Positions 46,158-55,867 of a stretch of DNA of 64,000 bases are shown here, piece by piece. Under the pieces are notes generated by a model, which was not told the DNA's origin, searched no databases, and was given only the letters and a program-made list of their open reading frames with translations. Within the stretch, counting starts at the first letter, position 1; every line of letters starts with the position of its first letter. Source of the DNA: Mycobacterium sp. DL (GTDB taxonomy: Bacteria; Actinomycetota; Actinomycetes; Mycobacteriales; Mycobacteriaceae); contig NZ_CP155796.1 of assembly GCF_039729195.1 (NCBI RefSeq), forward strand, positions 3,720,001 through 3,784,000, written 5' to 3'. A program made the position numbers and the translations under genes.

Positions 46158-46176
46158 AGGTCACCCGAAACGGCTC

Positions 46177-46596
46177 TCAACGCCTTCGCACTTCAGCGTC
46201 TTCTGCTGAGTGTGCCTCGATTTCGTTGGGGAGTTCGTAGTCCAGTCGTTGTTCAAGGATGTCGTTGAGGGCGTCTAGGCGAGCTGTTCGAATCATCTCG
46301 GAGGCGTCATCGGGGTGCGGCAACGTGCCGTAGCGCAGTCCGTGATCGTTGGTGACGGTTTCGATGAGGTCGTCGAACTGGGTGGCGACTTCGCCGAGGT
46401 CGAGGTCGGCGTGATTGGTGATGAAGGTTTCGCTGCGGTGTTCGGTCCAGGTCGGTGGGAATTCCAGCTCGGCGCGGTACAGCGTTTCCAGGGCGGTTGC
46501 GAGTCGGCCACGGCTGAACGACAACGGTTGTCCCCATTCGGCGAGGATTTCGGCGATCGAGGCGTCGAATGCCGCTCGCGGGGTGTCGTTACTCAT
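46177..46596 (-). CDS. Hypothetical protein downstream of relaxase
   Basis: 139 residues, acidic and mostly helical, starting MSNDTPRAAFDASIAEILAE and with DLGEVATQFDDLIETVTNDH in the middle. No family recognised and no cysteine or catalytic motif. It follows the relaxase gene on the same strand after 91 bp and may be an accessory transfer protein. The pattern of codon use (strong third-position G/C) supports that it is translated. Confidence 0.55.
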   Translation of the reverse strand: MSNDTPRAAFDASIAEILAEWGQPLSFSRGRLATALETLYRAELEFPPTWTEHRSETFITNHADLDLGEVATQFDDLIETVTNDHGLRYGTLPHPDDASEMIRTARLDALNDILEQRLDYELPNEIEAHSAEDAEVRRR

Positions 46597-46687
46597 CGTG
46601 TTCTCCCGTTTCCGTTGCGCTGCAATGCCCCATCGTGGGACACAGCACTGACAAGCGGTGGGGGAGTGAGTGGTACGTGACGCGATT

Positions 46688-49600
46688 TTAGAGGTCGCGG
46701 CTGTGGTCTACGCGGCGGTGGTGCTGGTGGTTCCGTTGTGCGGTGTTCCACATTCGGGTGTGGAGGTCGTGGGCAGTGGTGTTGCGCTGGTTGGTTTTTC
46801 GGAGGCGTTGGAGTGCGTTGGTGATGGCGGGTGTGTGCTGGTCGTGGTCGAGTCCGGCTGCTTGGGTGAGGGCGGCGTCGGTGTCGGGGCCGGTGGCGTA
46901 GTGGTTGATGCGGACGGCGGCGGCGGTCAGCACTGCCGACCAGCGCAGTTCGGTGTGCAGCAGTTTGAGCAGCGGTGCGGCCGGTGGTGTCGGCCAGGTG
47001 CCGGAGTTGGTATCGAGCAGGATGATCCGTGCGTTGACGGCTGCCGCGTTCTCGGTAAGGTCCGCGATCGTCTCGGGGGGCAGGTGTTCGGCGCGGTCGA
47101 TGACGACGATGGTGCCGGGTTGACTGTCGGTGAGGTCGATGGCGCTGGCGTCGATGACGGTGTTGTTGATCGGGGACAGGTCGGGGTTGTTCAGGACGGC
47201 GGGTGGGGCGGCCCAGATCAGCGGGCGCGTCGCGTCGTGGGCGGCGCGGTCTAGATGTCTCATCATGGGCAGTAGCGCTGCGCGGTCTGTGGCGTGGGCG
47301 ACGGTCAGCACGAACGGGACGTCGGTGAGACGTTGCAGGCGGCTGGTGTCGATGTCGGGGTCGGCGGCTGGGATGGGCAGCCGGTCTTGGAAGGCGTGTT
47401 GTCCGGCGATGTTGAGGACGCGCAGCTCGGTGTCGATGCGCGGCAGCAGGTCGGTGATGTGTTCGGCGGTGCTGGTCTGGGCCCGGGCGAAGGCTTGTGC
47501 GGCGGCGTGCTCGGCACGGTGCAGCTGTTCGCGCAGCGCGGCGCGGTCGGCACGGTGACGAGCCACGAGAGCATCGTCGTCGGCGCGGCACTGACGCAGA
47601 AAGGCGTCGGCGTCGGCGTGGGTGACGATGTGCTCGCTGCCGCCGGCAGCCTCAGCGCGGGCGGCAGTGGCTTCTTGGAACGCCGGGTGGAACTGTTCGG
47701 CGGGGCTGTGCGTGGGCAGGTGGTGAGTGGTCAGGAAGTTCAGGTTCTGGGCTGCCGAGGCGACATCGAGGGGGTCGGCGTCTGGGTCGGCGCGCAGGGC
47801 GTCGAGTTCGGTGCGGGCGTGCTCGATGAGCTCCAGTGCCGCGGTGTAGGTGGTGTCGGCCTCATGCCACTGGTCGAGCACGGCTTCGACCTGGGCCAGG
47901 AAAGGCCGGTCGGCGTCGGCGGCGTCGCGCATGCGCCGGAGGTCGTCGGCGGCGGCGAGCACGTGCGGGCCATTGCCGGCGACCACCTGGGCGGTGAGGG
48001 TTTGCAACTCGGCGTCGGCCTCGGCGTAGCGGGCGCGCAGGGCGTGCACGTCGGCGCGGTGTGCGGTCAGTGCGGCGGCGGGGCTGGGTCGGACGGTGCT
48101 CAGGCTGTCGAAATCCAGATGCGATTCGGGGTCGAAGAGGTCGTCGGCGTGCTCGGGTGGTGGGAGCTGATGGTCGGCGGTCGCGGCGTCGGCAAGGTCG
48201 CTGTCTTGCAGGCCGAGGGCGGCGGCGAGCATGTTGGGATCGGCCAAAACGTCATCGAGGGCGTCGTGCTGCCAATGCTGAGGTGCGTCGATATCGGGAT
48301 GCTGGTGGGCGAGTTCTTCGTGTTCTTCCTCGGTCAGGGGTGCGGTGTCGGGCAGCGGGATGTCGTGGTCGTAGGGGTCGTCGGTGGTGAACAGGTCAAT
48401 CGAGTAGGTGAGCAGGCGGGCGTACTCGTCGCCGCGCAGATGATGGGTCAGGTGGGCGTCGGCGTCGTAGAGGTGCTCGGCGGCGACGTGCAGTAGGTCC
48501 AGTGCGCTCCACCGGTCGGGGTCCGCATTACCGATGGCGGACACCAGAGCCGGGAACGCGGGATCGGCGGCGATGGTCTCGGCCATCTCGGTGCCGAACA
48601 CGGTGTGCAGATCGGGTAGCCAGTCCGGGCGCAAACCCCCGTTCGCGGTTTCCAGGGCGGCCGGGGACAGGGTGCCGCACAGTCGCCACCACAGGGCGGC
48701 GGCGGGCAGTTCGTCGGGCAGCGGGCGGTCAGCGGCGACCGTGCGGACGAGTTGGGTGATGTTGACTCCGGTGCGCGCGGCCGCCGACAGGTGGTGGGCG
48801 AGTTGGGGCCAGTAGGGGTCTTGCCTGATGTGCGGGTTGATGGCGTCGATGAGGGTGTCGTAGCGGTTGGTGGTGGTGTCGGAGCCAATGAGTTCGGCTG
48901 CTCGGAGTTCGAGGCGGCGCTGCGCGGCGCGGGTGCGGGCGGGGTATTGCTCGGGGCCGGCGATGCGGGTGTCGTTGTCATCGACGGCGGTGGCGGCGCG
49001 ATACACCGCGAGGTCGGCGGCCAGTTCGGCGTCGGTGTCGGCCAAGGGGCGGGCCCACCGCGGCGCGGTGGCGCTGGTCCATTCCCGCGCTGTGGTGGCC
49101 ACCTCGGCGGCCAGGTCGGTGACCCGTTGCGCGCGGGCGGACAGGTAGGTGTTCCAGTGCGGGTCGGCGGCCAGGCGTTCGGGGATGGCGGGCAGCCAGG
49201 GCAGCGGGCCGTTGCCACCGGAGTGTGCTCCGGTGGGGTCTAGCCGCCAGTCGATGATGGCGGCGGGGTCGGCGGCGTTGTCGAATCCGCCGGCGGCGAC
49301 CACTTTGTCGAGTCGTTTGAGCGGGTGGATTCCGGCGGCGGCGATCAGCGCGAGGTGCTGGCGCAGCACCGGCCAGGCGGTCGCTGACGTGAGGCCGGGC
49401 ACCAGTTTTTCGGCGTGGGAATCCAGCTCGGCGTGCTGGGCGGGGGTCAGCCGTGATTCAGCGGCGGCGCCGACGGCGTGGCTGTACATCTGGGCGGCGG
49501 CGGCCAGTCGGGCGGTCGGGTCGGTGGCAGCGCGGGCCGCGCTGGTGGCCGACACTTGCGCGGCGTCACGGCCCAACGCACGGGTCAACACGTCCACGGC

Positions 49601-52567
49601 GGTGTCGGGGTGGGTCGCTTTCGGGGACAGCACACGGTGCGGGTCGTGCTCGGCGGTGGAGAAGTAGATGTGGTTACCGTGCACACCGCGGGTGAGTGCG
49701 GTGTAGACCTGCTGGCGGGTCAATTGGTCGGAGCCCACGGTGTGGCAGCGGTAGCGGGCGGTCGCGCCCTGGGTGGCATCAATGGTGCGGGCGTAGCCCA
49801 AGGTGACGTGGGCGCGTACATAGTCGGCGGGCAGGTGTAGGTGCGCCCCGGACTCCAAGTGCGCGACGGTGATCGAGCCTTCGGGGTCGACGTCGGTGAC
49901 TTCCCAGCGGTAGCCGTTGCGCACGAAATCAGTGGCACCGAGCGCGAGGCTGCGGTCGTTTTTCTTGGTGAATACGAGGTCTCCGACGCTGGCGCGGGCC
50001 CCGGCCATCAACACCGCTTCGATGCTGGGGGCGTGCTCACCGAGTTCGGTGAGGCGGTGCAGTCGTGCTCGGTCGTTGAGTTCGGACACCAGATCGTGGG
50101 TGGGTGCCAGCAGCAGTGAGTGTTTGTCGGTGGCGATATCGGATTGCCATGCCTCGAACGCCATGTCGGATGCGGCGGCTTGCGTGCCGACATGCACGCG
50201 CTGCTCATCGAGATAGAACGCGATCCCGGACGGGTCACCGTCGCGCAGTGCCAGACCGGCCTGGGCTTCGGCCGCCGAAGCGAACCGCATCACTTGAGAC
50301 AAGGTGATCGCACCGTGCAGGTGCGCGAGGTCGCGCAGCACACCGCCGGCGCTGATGGAGGACAGCTGTTTGTCGTCACCGACGAGGCGCACGCTGGCGC
50401 CCTTGGCCAACGCGACAGCGATCATGGAGGCCAACGCCAAGGTGCCGGCCTTGCCGGCTTCGTCCACGATGATCAAGGTGTTCTCGTCGATCGCGTCGTA
50501 CCACTGGCGTGCTGGATCACCGGGCGAGGTGTCGGGATTGTCGGTGAGCCAGTTGAACTTATCGAGGGTGTCTCCCACCTCGACTTCGATTTCTTCGCGC
50601 AGCAATTGCGCTGCACTGGCGCTCGGCGACAGCCCGATCACGGTGCCCCCGGCACCTTCCCAGGACCGTGCCAGTGCGGCCATCGCGGTGGTTTTTCCCG
50701 ACCCGGCCGGGGCCAACGCGAGCATGACGCGTTGGCCGCTACAGGCCATTTCGTGGACCATTTGGGCTTGGCCGGCGTTGAGTTCGCAGCGGTGCGCGGC
50801 CTGGGCCAGCAGCTCGATCTCGACATCGGCGGCGGGCACGGTGCGGCCATCGCGCAGCGTGGCGGCGGCCAGGATCTGTCGCTCAGCAGCCAAGATTTCC
50901 GGGCTGGTGTAGGTCTGTGATCCGACTTGGCGGTACACGCTGGACCCGTCGCGGCGGCGCAACCTCGCGGGCTCACCGAGGTCGGTATCGGGGCTGGAGG
51001 CATGCCGGATGCTCAACGGTGCACTCAACGCGGCGTCGGTGATGAGTTCGGCGATCCCGTCGATCCCGGCGTGCCCGGTGACGCGCACAACGCGCAACGC
51101 CTCGGCCAACACATGGGTGCGGTTCCAGGTGGCGCGGTCGCCAGACACCGTGGCGACGACCTGGCGGGCGCGAGCTTTGATCCACCCTTCGGTGACCTCG
51201 GCCGGTGTCGCGGTGCGCCCGGCAAGGGAGCGCGCGATCATCGCGTTGACCGCCTCGTCACTGCCCAACAGACCGACCGCTTGGGCACGCCACTCCTGGC
51301 GTTGCTCGCCCAGCGAGCGGGGCTCATGCTTGGCGTCGCGGGTGGCCAAGGTGGCCTGCTGGAACATCGCGATCGACTCCGGGGTGGTCGGCTCGCGGCC
51401 GTGGGCGGCCTGAAACGTCTTGGCCAGCACCGCATATTCGGCGTCGATCGCGGCGCGACGCGAGGACCACAGCTCGTTGAGCTCGCGGGTAACGCCGACG
51501 ACCTCGCGGACCTCCCGCTTGCCTTCGCGGGCATCACCGCGCGCGGCGAACCGCATCCCCAAATCGTCGGCCAGGTAGGCCTCCAGCCGCGAGTTGTACA
51601 GCTCCGAGGCGGCCACGGTGGAGGCATACAGCGGCCGGCCATCGAGGGCATACCACCGGCTGATGCCGTCGGTGCCGCGGGCGCGAACCTTGTTGGAAAT
51701 GGCCACATGGGTGTGCAGGCCGGGGTCCGAGGCGCGGGTGTCGCGGTGCAGGAACGAGGCGGTGATGAAGCCTTCGGTGTCGACTTGGGCGATGCCTTGG
51801 GCCCCGATGCGGGTGTAGGCCGCCTGGTCTTGCAGGAAGTCCAGGGCATCTTGCACCGCGCGGCTGTGGCATTCCTCGATCTGTTTGGCGATCGGCTCGG
51901 GGCACAGCGCATACAGTGCGGACACGCTTTTGACCGGGGTGAAGGTCATGTCGTAGCCGGCCACCGATGTGGTCTGGTCGCGGGTGCCGCGGGCAATGAA
52001 CCCGGTGAGTTCTCGCTCGTCCAGCGGTGCGCGGCGGTGCTGTTCTTCGAACATCTCGGTAGCGATCTGGGTACGCATCTGCGCCCGCAGGGACTCGTCT
52101 ATGGCGGCGTTCCAGTGCGCACCGATCGACAGGTTGTGGTCCCGGTAGGCCAACGCGAGGCGCTGCTGTAACTCGGTTTCACCGGCGTTGACCCGAAACG
52201 GCCGCCCCAGCGAGGTCGCCGTCAGGGCTGAGTTCTTGCGCGCCCCTTGTGCGATGAGTTGCTTGGTCAATGCCGCGGCGTTGGGATGCACCCCGAGCCC
52301 GAACAGGGCCTTCATCTGGTCCTCGGTGACCTCCGAGCCCTCTTCCAGCGACCACAGCCGGTCCCCGGAGTCGGTGCGCGTCCAGTTCTCTGATCCGGCG
52401 GCCAACCCGGCCAGTCCGCGCCCACCCCAACGGCCAGGAGTCTCGCCCTTGGACGAGTAGTAGTCACCCAGCGACTCCGGGCCATGAGTGCGGTCATGGG
52501 CAGCCACCTGCCGCACCAGGTACAAGTACCCGGAGCCAGCAGTGAGCTTGTGGATGCCCGCATTCAC
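46688..52567 (-). CDS. MobF-family conjugative relaxase/helicase (TraA/TrwC-like)
   Basis: 1959 residues from a GTG at 52567, chosen because VNAGIHKLTAGSGYLYLVRQ is the standard MobF beginning, with TGGTGGG before it. The relaxase domain (1-340) has candidate nicking Tyr14/Tyr16 and the metal-binding pair His285/His287 in GLHTHVAISN. A superfamily 1 helicase follows: Walker A APAGSGKTT (Lys625), Walker B LIIVDEAGKAG, and later VGSDQLTRQQVYTALTRGVH. The C-terminal 800 residues are a long Ala/Asp/His-rich helical region ending in coiled-coil-like and P-loop-less segments. It would nick at oriT and unwind plasmid DNA for transfer. Its size exceeds many actinobacterial TraA proteins. Confidence 0.92.
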   Translation of the reverse strand: MNAGIHKLTAGSGYLYLVRQVAAHDRTHGPESLGDYYSSKGETPGRWGGRGLAGLAAGSENWTRTDSGDRLWSLEEGSEVTEDQMKALFGLGVHPNAAALTKQLIAQGARKNSALTATSLGRPFRVNAGETELQQRLALAYRDHNLSIGAHWNAAIDESLRAQMRTQIATEMFEEQHRRAPLDERELTGFIARGTRDQTTSVAGYDMTFTPVKSVSALYALCPEPIAKQIEECHSRAVQDALDFLQDQAAYTRIGAQGIAQVDTEGFITASFLHRDTRASDPGLHTHVAISNKVRARGTDGISRWYALDGRPLYASTVAASELYNSRLEAYLADDLGMRFAARGDAREGKREVREVVGVTRELNELWSSRRAAIDAEYAVLAKTFQAAHGREPTTPESIAMFQQATLATRDAKHEPRSLGEQRQEWRAQAVGLLGSDEAVNAMIARSLAGRTATPAEVTEGWIKARARQVVATVSGDRATWNRTHVLAEALRVVRVTGHAGIDGIAELITDAALSAPLSIRHASSPDTDLGEPARLRRRDGSSVYRQVGSQTYTSPEILAAERQILAAATLRDGRTVPAADVEIELLAQAAHRCELNAGQAQMVHEMACSGQRVMLALAPAGSGKTTAMAALARSWEGAGGTVIGLSPSASAAQLLREEIEVEVGDTLDKFNWLTDNPDTSPGDPARQWYDAIDENTLIIVDEAGKAGTLALASMIAVALAKGASVRLVGDDKQLSSISAGGVLRDLAHLHGAITLSQVMRFASAAEAQAGLALRDGDPSGIAFYLDEQRVHVGTQAAASDMAFEAWQSDIATDKHSLLLAPTHDLVSELNDRARLHRLTELGEHAPSIEAVLMAGARASVGDLVFTKKNDRSLALGATDFVRNGYRWEVTDVDPEGSITVAHLESGAHLHLPADYVRAHVTLGYARTIDATQGATARYRCHTVGSDQLTRQQVYTALTRGVHGNHIYFSTAEHDPHRVLSPKATHPDTAVDVLTRALGRDAAQVSATSAARAATDPTARLAAAAQMYSHAVGAAAESRLTPAQHAELDSHAEKLVPGLTSATAWPVLRQHLALIAAAGIHPLKRLDKVVAAGGFDNAADPAAIIDWRLDPTGAHSGGNGPLPWLPAIPERLAADPHWNTYLSARAQRVTDLAAEVATTAREWTSATAPRWARPLADTDAELAADLAVYRAATAVDDNDTRIAGPEQYPARTRAAQRRLELRAAELIGSDTTTNRYDTLIDAINPHIRQDPYWPQLAHHLSAAARTGVNITQLVRTVAADRPLPDELPAAALWWRLCGTLSPAALETANGGLRPDWLPDLHTVFGTEMAETIAADPAFPALVSAIGNADPDRWSALDLLHVAAEHLYDADAHLTHHLRGDEYARLLTYSIDLFTTDDPYDHDIPLPDTAPLTEEEHEELAHQHPDIDAPQHWQHDALDDVLADPNMLAAALGLQDSDLADAATADHQLPPPEHADDLFDPESHLDFDSLSTVRPSPAAALTAHRADVHALRARYAEADAELQTLTAQVVAGNGPHVLAAADDLRRMRDAADADRPFLAQVEAVLDQWHEADTTYTAALELIEHARTELDALRADPDADPLDVASAAQNLNFLTTHHLPTHSPAEQFHPAFQEATAARAEAAGGSEHIVTHADADAFLRQCRADDDALVARHRADRAALREQLHRAEHAAAQAFARAQTSTAEHITDLLPRIDTELRVLNIAGQHAFQDRLPIPAADPDIDTSRLQRLTDVPFVLTVAHATDRAALLPMMRHLDRAAHDATRPLIWAAPPAVLNNPDLSPINNTVIDASAIDLTDSQPGTIVVIDRAEHLPPETIADLTENAAAVNARIILLDTNSGTWPTPPAAPLLKLLHTELRWSAVLTAAAVRINHYATGPDTDAALTQAAGLDHDQHTPAITNALQRLRKTNQRNTTAHDLHTRMWNTAQRNHQHHRRVDHSRDL

Positions 52568-52824
52568 CCCACCAGCGCACCGAGTTCTCACGACGAAACC
52601 AAGGCAGTTTTCCGCAACCCCCGAACGGGCCGTTACCAAACCGTTACCTAAGTGCAAGAGGTGTGTGGGTCAAAACCAGGCTGGAAATCAACGATGCAGG
52701 TCAACAGGGGTGAGACAGTTGGCTGACCAGTGATTGACGCTGACAGCAGAAATGCTGGAACAGCAAGCGATTCGATAAACAGGGCACAGCAGGTACTGAA
52801 GAAGGTGGGGGCGGGAAGGTGCCC
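52568..52824. other. Divergent intergenic region, candidate oriT
   Basis: 257 bp upstream of the relaxase, lower in GC than its surroundings. It contains a tandem CCGTTACC pair near 52630-52650, a CAGCA-GAAA-TGCTG hairpin (52744-52757) and several GGTCA/TGACC half sites. MobF nic sites usually lie just upstream of the relaxase gene, so this is where oriT is expected; no known nic core is recognised. Confidence 0.35.
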
Positions 52825-53040
52825 GTGAGCTACACACCAGAACAAGCCAAGGCTCTCGCGTCGGTCGCAGAGCGCCGAGAACGAAGTGCGCGAGATCCCT
52901 CGAAGGCCGTACGCGCGGTCGGCGAACCACCCCGCCGTATCGGTTCGCGCACCGCCGCGCGTTTTAACCGCATCGGGCTCAGCGCCGACATTCCTAAGTT
53001 GCGGGACAATCCCGCCAGGGCGGCGCAGTTCGATCCATGA
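52825..53040 (+). CDS. Small hypothetical basic protein
   Basis: 71 residues from the GTG at 52825 (GGGAAGG six bases upstream; GTG at 52819 would add two residues). Starts VSYTPEQAKALASVAERRER and has a basic middle (PPRRIGSRTAARFNR). No family recognised. It is divergent from the relaxase and may be an accessory DNA-binding protein of the element. Confidence 0.5.
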   Translation: MSYTPEQAKALASVAERRERSARDPSKAVRAVGEPPRRIGSRTAARFNRIGLSADIPKLRDNPARAAQFDP

Positions 53041-53135
53041 CCCTGCAAGCACGATAACCGCCGATCAACAACGGGCCGGCCCGGGCCATCACGCGGTGGA
53101 CGGATCGTCCCTCCCGTCTGAAAGGGTCCTAGGTT

Positions 53136-53390
53136 ATGGCGATTCGCAGCACACACAAAGGAGACAGGGCTCAGCTCGGACCCCGCGTCGATCGGGTTGT
53201 CTACGAGGCAGTGGCTGCCAACAGCGGCCAGTACGGCGACTACGGCATCCCGATGTCCCAATGGGTCGCAGACCTTCTGGCCGCCATCGTCGGCCACCCC
53301 GAACTCATGCGCGAACTCAACGGCGAAGCCGTCGCCCAGATCCTCACCCGCGCCCTGGACAACCCAGACCTGTTACGTGGCCGTGGCTGA
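53136..53390 (+). CDS. Small KGDRAQ-type protein (ribbon-helix-helix-like), copy 1
   Basis: 84 residues: begins MAIRSTHKGDRAQLGPRVDR, continues with a helix and the MSQWVADLLAAIVG segment. The KGDRAQ...MSQxxAD pattern is shared with the 66-residue protein at 55868-56068 on the other strand, on the opposite side of the replication gene. The short strand followed by two helices suggests a ribbon-helix-helix DNA-binding fold. It could regulate replication or transfer genes. The ATG at 53136 has little of a ribosome site upstream. Confidence 0.6.
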   Translation: MAIRSTHKGDRAQLGPRVDRVVYEAVAANSGQYGDYGIPMSQWVADLLAAIVGHPELMRELNGEAVAQILTRALDNPDLLRGRG

Positions 53391-53520
53391 TTCGAGGGCG
53401 TGGCCGACGCGACGTGCCACGCTGACACGATTACAGGCCGCCGCCAAGATCGTGTTCAGCGTGAGAGCTGCACCCGGCACTTCGAACCTCTCGGTAGCGT
53501 GCTCGGCTACCGCTACACCA

Positions 53521-55440
53521 CTACTGGCGCGTCCCGGCCAGGATCCGTGCGCCCATGAGTTCGGTCACGAGGGTGATCGCGGTGTATTCGTCGTCGGCCG
53601 GTGGTGGGCCGTGAGCCATGACGTGGGCGAGGTAGTCGTCCTCGCCGGCGAGCACCAGGCGGCCGTGGGGGCTCGCGTGGACACGTTCGCCGGCCTCTGG
53701 GGTGATTCCCTTCAGCGCGTCTTGTAGGGCCAGCCATGCGTGCCAGGCGGCGCGTTCGCGGCGGTAGCGAGCGATCCGGTCGGCCTGGACCTCATCGAGT
53801 CGGTGTGCGGCGGCGATGTCGTCCAGCGTCGTCGGTCCCGGCACCACGGTGCGGCCTTCTCGGGTGATCAACCCGGCGGCCGCGAGCGCGGCAATGGAGA
53901 GCTGCCCGGTGCGTGCGCTGATACGTGCTGCGGCGTACACATCAGCCGGCCGACGCATGCCCGTATGGGCGATCAGTTCGTACACCGCGCGGTGGTGGCG
54001 GCCGAGGATGCTCCACGCCGGGTGCACATCGGACACCCTCACTCGCTCTAAGGGAACCGGCGTGATCGTGTCCACAGTCTCGGTGATCAAGGCGTAGAAG
54101 TCGGCGTCGCGGCCGATACGGGGCCGCACCAACAGGATCGGAGCACCCACCATCTCTCGTGTCCGTCGCAACACCTCGAAGGTGGTGGTAGCCGGCATGA
54201 GACCAGCCGACAGGGATAAGCCTCGGCCTCCTACCCCGACGATCGCGGTGCCTGATCTGATCTCCCCGGCGACTGCTGCTTTGATCGCCAGGGCCTGAAG
54301 CACGTCACGCACCGTCCACCTAAAGGGGCTGCCCGCGAACTCACGGTCTGCCCAGGCCAGCGCGTGGGCCAGCCACCGTGCGTGGGGGCCGGTCGAGCCC
54401 TGCCCCCCGTGTGAGTTCTTGTACCTGTGTGCGGACTGATTCGCTTTTACGGCGAGTGTTGAGGTGTAGTCCAGGGCGCTGCGGACATCGCGGGCGAGCT
54501 GGGCGTCGGCACGGGTGCCGTGCTTGGTTCGGTAAGAGTCGCCTAGGCCGCTCCACGGGCGGCCGGGCTCGGTTTGGGCGCGGATGTCGGCAAGGCTGTG
54601 GCCGCGCAGCACGGCGTTGAGAACCACCGACATGCGGGCCTCTGAGGGGCTTTCCCACCGGGAACCGGTGTGCTCGCGGGCCAGGGCTGCGTCGCCGGCT
54701 GCGGCGAAGGCGGCGACGCAGGCAGGGAGTGGCTTGCTCCAGCGGGCGTGCTCGGCCAGGCGCTCGTCCTCGCCGGCATGAGTTCTCGTGCTGCCCGGCG
54801 ACCGGAGGTCCGCTGTGGCTGCCTGCGGCGGGCTGGGCAGGGTGCCCAGCAGTGCGTAGAGCTCGGGCAGCAGCGTGGGGGCGCTGCGCTCGGTGAGCGC
54901 AGCCACGGCGTCGGTAAGCGTGCCGTCCAGGATGCGGTGGCCACCGCCGGCGCACGGGGTGCCCGGCACACTGATACAGCCCTCCTTGGCGTTCTGCATA
55001 GGTTTTGGGTCAAAGCTGGGCAGCCGGGCCTTGAGCTGGCGCATCAGCGACTGGATCTCATCGAAGCTGGCGGTGGTGTTGATGGCCAGCGGGACCAAGA
55101 TGTGGCGGCCGCCATTGGTGGAGCGGTCCGTGACAACCCGGGCCCCGCACGCGGTCAGCCAGCCCAGCGCGCGCGCGAAGTCGGCGTCGACCTGAGCCTG
55201 GCCGTGGGACTTGCTGTCGAAGTCCAGCGCCAGCAGCGTCGTCCTGCGGTGGGTGTACAGGTACACCGCCGCCATCAACGTAGGCAGCGTGTCGGTGATG
55301 CGCCGGGTCTTGCGGTACTCCTTGGTGTCGGGATCGAACACCTTCATGCGGTCCCGACCCGGCTGGGACAGCAGCCGCGCCAACGATTTCCACACCACCG
55401 CGGGCGCAACCGAGTAGACGTCGCGGACAGTCACCGGCAC
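53521..55440 (-). CDS. Archaeo-eukaryotic primase-like replication protein
   Basis: 639 residues from a GTG at 55440 (or 55434). The N-terminal 200 residues contain the AEP primase signature: Asp73 and Asp75 in LLALDFDSKSH, and His113 in STNGGRHILVPL, followed by a CISVPGTPCAGGG stretch. The middle and C-terminal parts are helical, with a winged-helix-like block (RRPADVYAAARISARTGQ). No helicase Walker motif is present. Such primase-like proteins serve as replication initiators on actinobacterial plasmids and integrative elements. The long leader upstream is overlapped by an antisense small RNA candidate. Confidence 0.75.
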   Translation of the reverse strand: MPVTVRDVYSVAPAVVWKSLARLLSQPGRDRMKVFDPDTKEYRKTRRITDTLPTLMAAVYLYTHRRTTLLALDFDSKSHGQAQVDADFARALGWLTACGARVVTDRSTNGGRHILVPLAINTTASFDEIQSLMRQLKARLPSFDPKPMQNAKEGCISVPGTPCAGGGHRILDGTLTDAVAALTERSAPTLLPELYALLGTLPSPPQAATADLRSPGSTRTHAGEDERLAEHARWSKPLPACVAAFAAAGDAALAREHTGSRWESPSEARMSVVLNAVLRGHSLADIRAQTEPGRPWSGLGDSYRTKHGTRADAQLARDVRSALDYTSTLAVKANQSAHRYKNSHGGQGSTGPHARWLAHALAWADREFAGSPFRWTVRDVLQALAIKAAVAGEIRSGTAIVGVGGRGLSLSAGLMPATTTFEVLRRTREMVGAPILLVRPRIGRDADFYALITETVDTITPVPLERVRVSDVHPAWSILGRHHRAVYELIAHTGMRRPADVYAAARISARTGQLSIAALAAAGLITREGRTVVPGPTTLDDIAAAHRLDEVQADRIARYRRERAAWHAWLALQDALKGITPEAGERVHASPHGRLVLAGEDDYLAHVMAHGPPPADDEYTAITLVTELMGARILAGTRQ

Positions 55441-55690
55441 CCCGTCGCCAACAACGACCTACCTAGACCGTGCGGCACCGCCGACAAGTAAGTCCAGCAC
55501 GGTAACGCGGTCAGCCACCCCAGACGGTGGGTTCCCATCGGCGTACGTGGTGCACACGCACCGGCACGCTCGATCCAGCCACGCCACCACTGCGCGGCCC
55601 GCGTCACAACGGCGGGTAAAAGATCACGATTTCGGTCACGGTTTCGCGCGCCACCTGTACCTGTTAGACACAGTGCGCTACCGTGAGACG

Positions 55691-55797
55691 AGTCCTGCAA
55701 GACATCGCCCCTTCGGGGGTACCGGGTGCGGACCCAGACCTGAGTTGGAGCTCAGATCGAACCCCCAAAGACAAGGCCCCTCCGGGGGCCTTCGTCA
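55691..55797 (+). ncRNA. Structured small RNA antisense to the replication-gene leader
   Basis: A TACCGT -10 element (55679-55684) is followed by four successive hairpins: GCCCC-TTCG-GGGGT (55707-55720, a UUCG tetraloop), GGGT-GCGG-ACCC (55724-55735), CTGAG-TTGGAG-CTCAG (55740-55755) and a terminator hairpin (55773-55792). A free ACCCCC at 55761-55766 can pair with GGGGGT of hairpin 1, so the RNA could switch. No reading frame fits. It lies about 250 bp upstream of the oppositely oriented replication gene, where plasmid counter-transcribed RNAs controlling copy number are usually found. Start and function are inferred. Confidence 0.6.
55773..55797 (+). terminator. Intrinsic terminator of the small RNA
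   Basis: Perfect stem AAGGCCCC / GGGGCCTT with a short loop, followed by TCGTC. The stem is very strong; the T-tract is poor, as is common in mycobacteria. Confidence 0.65.
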
Positions 55798-55867
55798 TGT
55801 CAAGGGGTGATCCGCACCGCTATGGATTTGTCCATCTGCCCGGCCGCGTACACCGGGCCGCCGGTGT

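Noticed and set aside
55700..55800. tRNA-like or 6C-type RNA reading of the structured region
   Set aside because: No acceptor stem or anticodon arm can be folded, and the C-rich loops of 6C RNA are not present; the hairpin series with a terminator fits a plasmid antisense RNA better.
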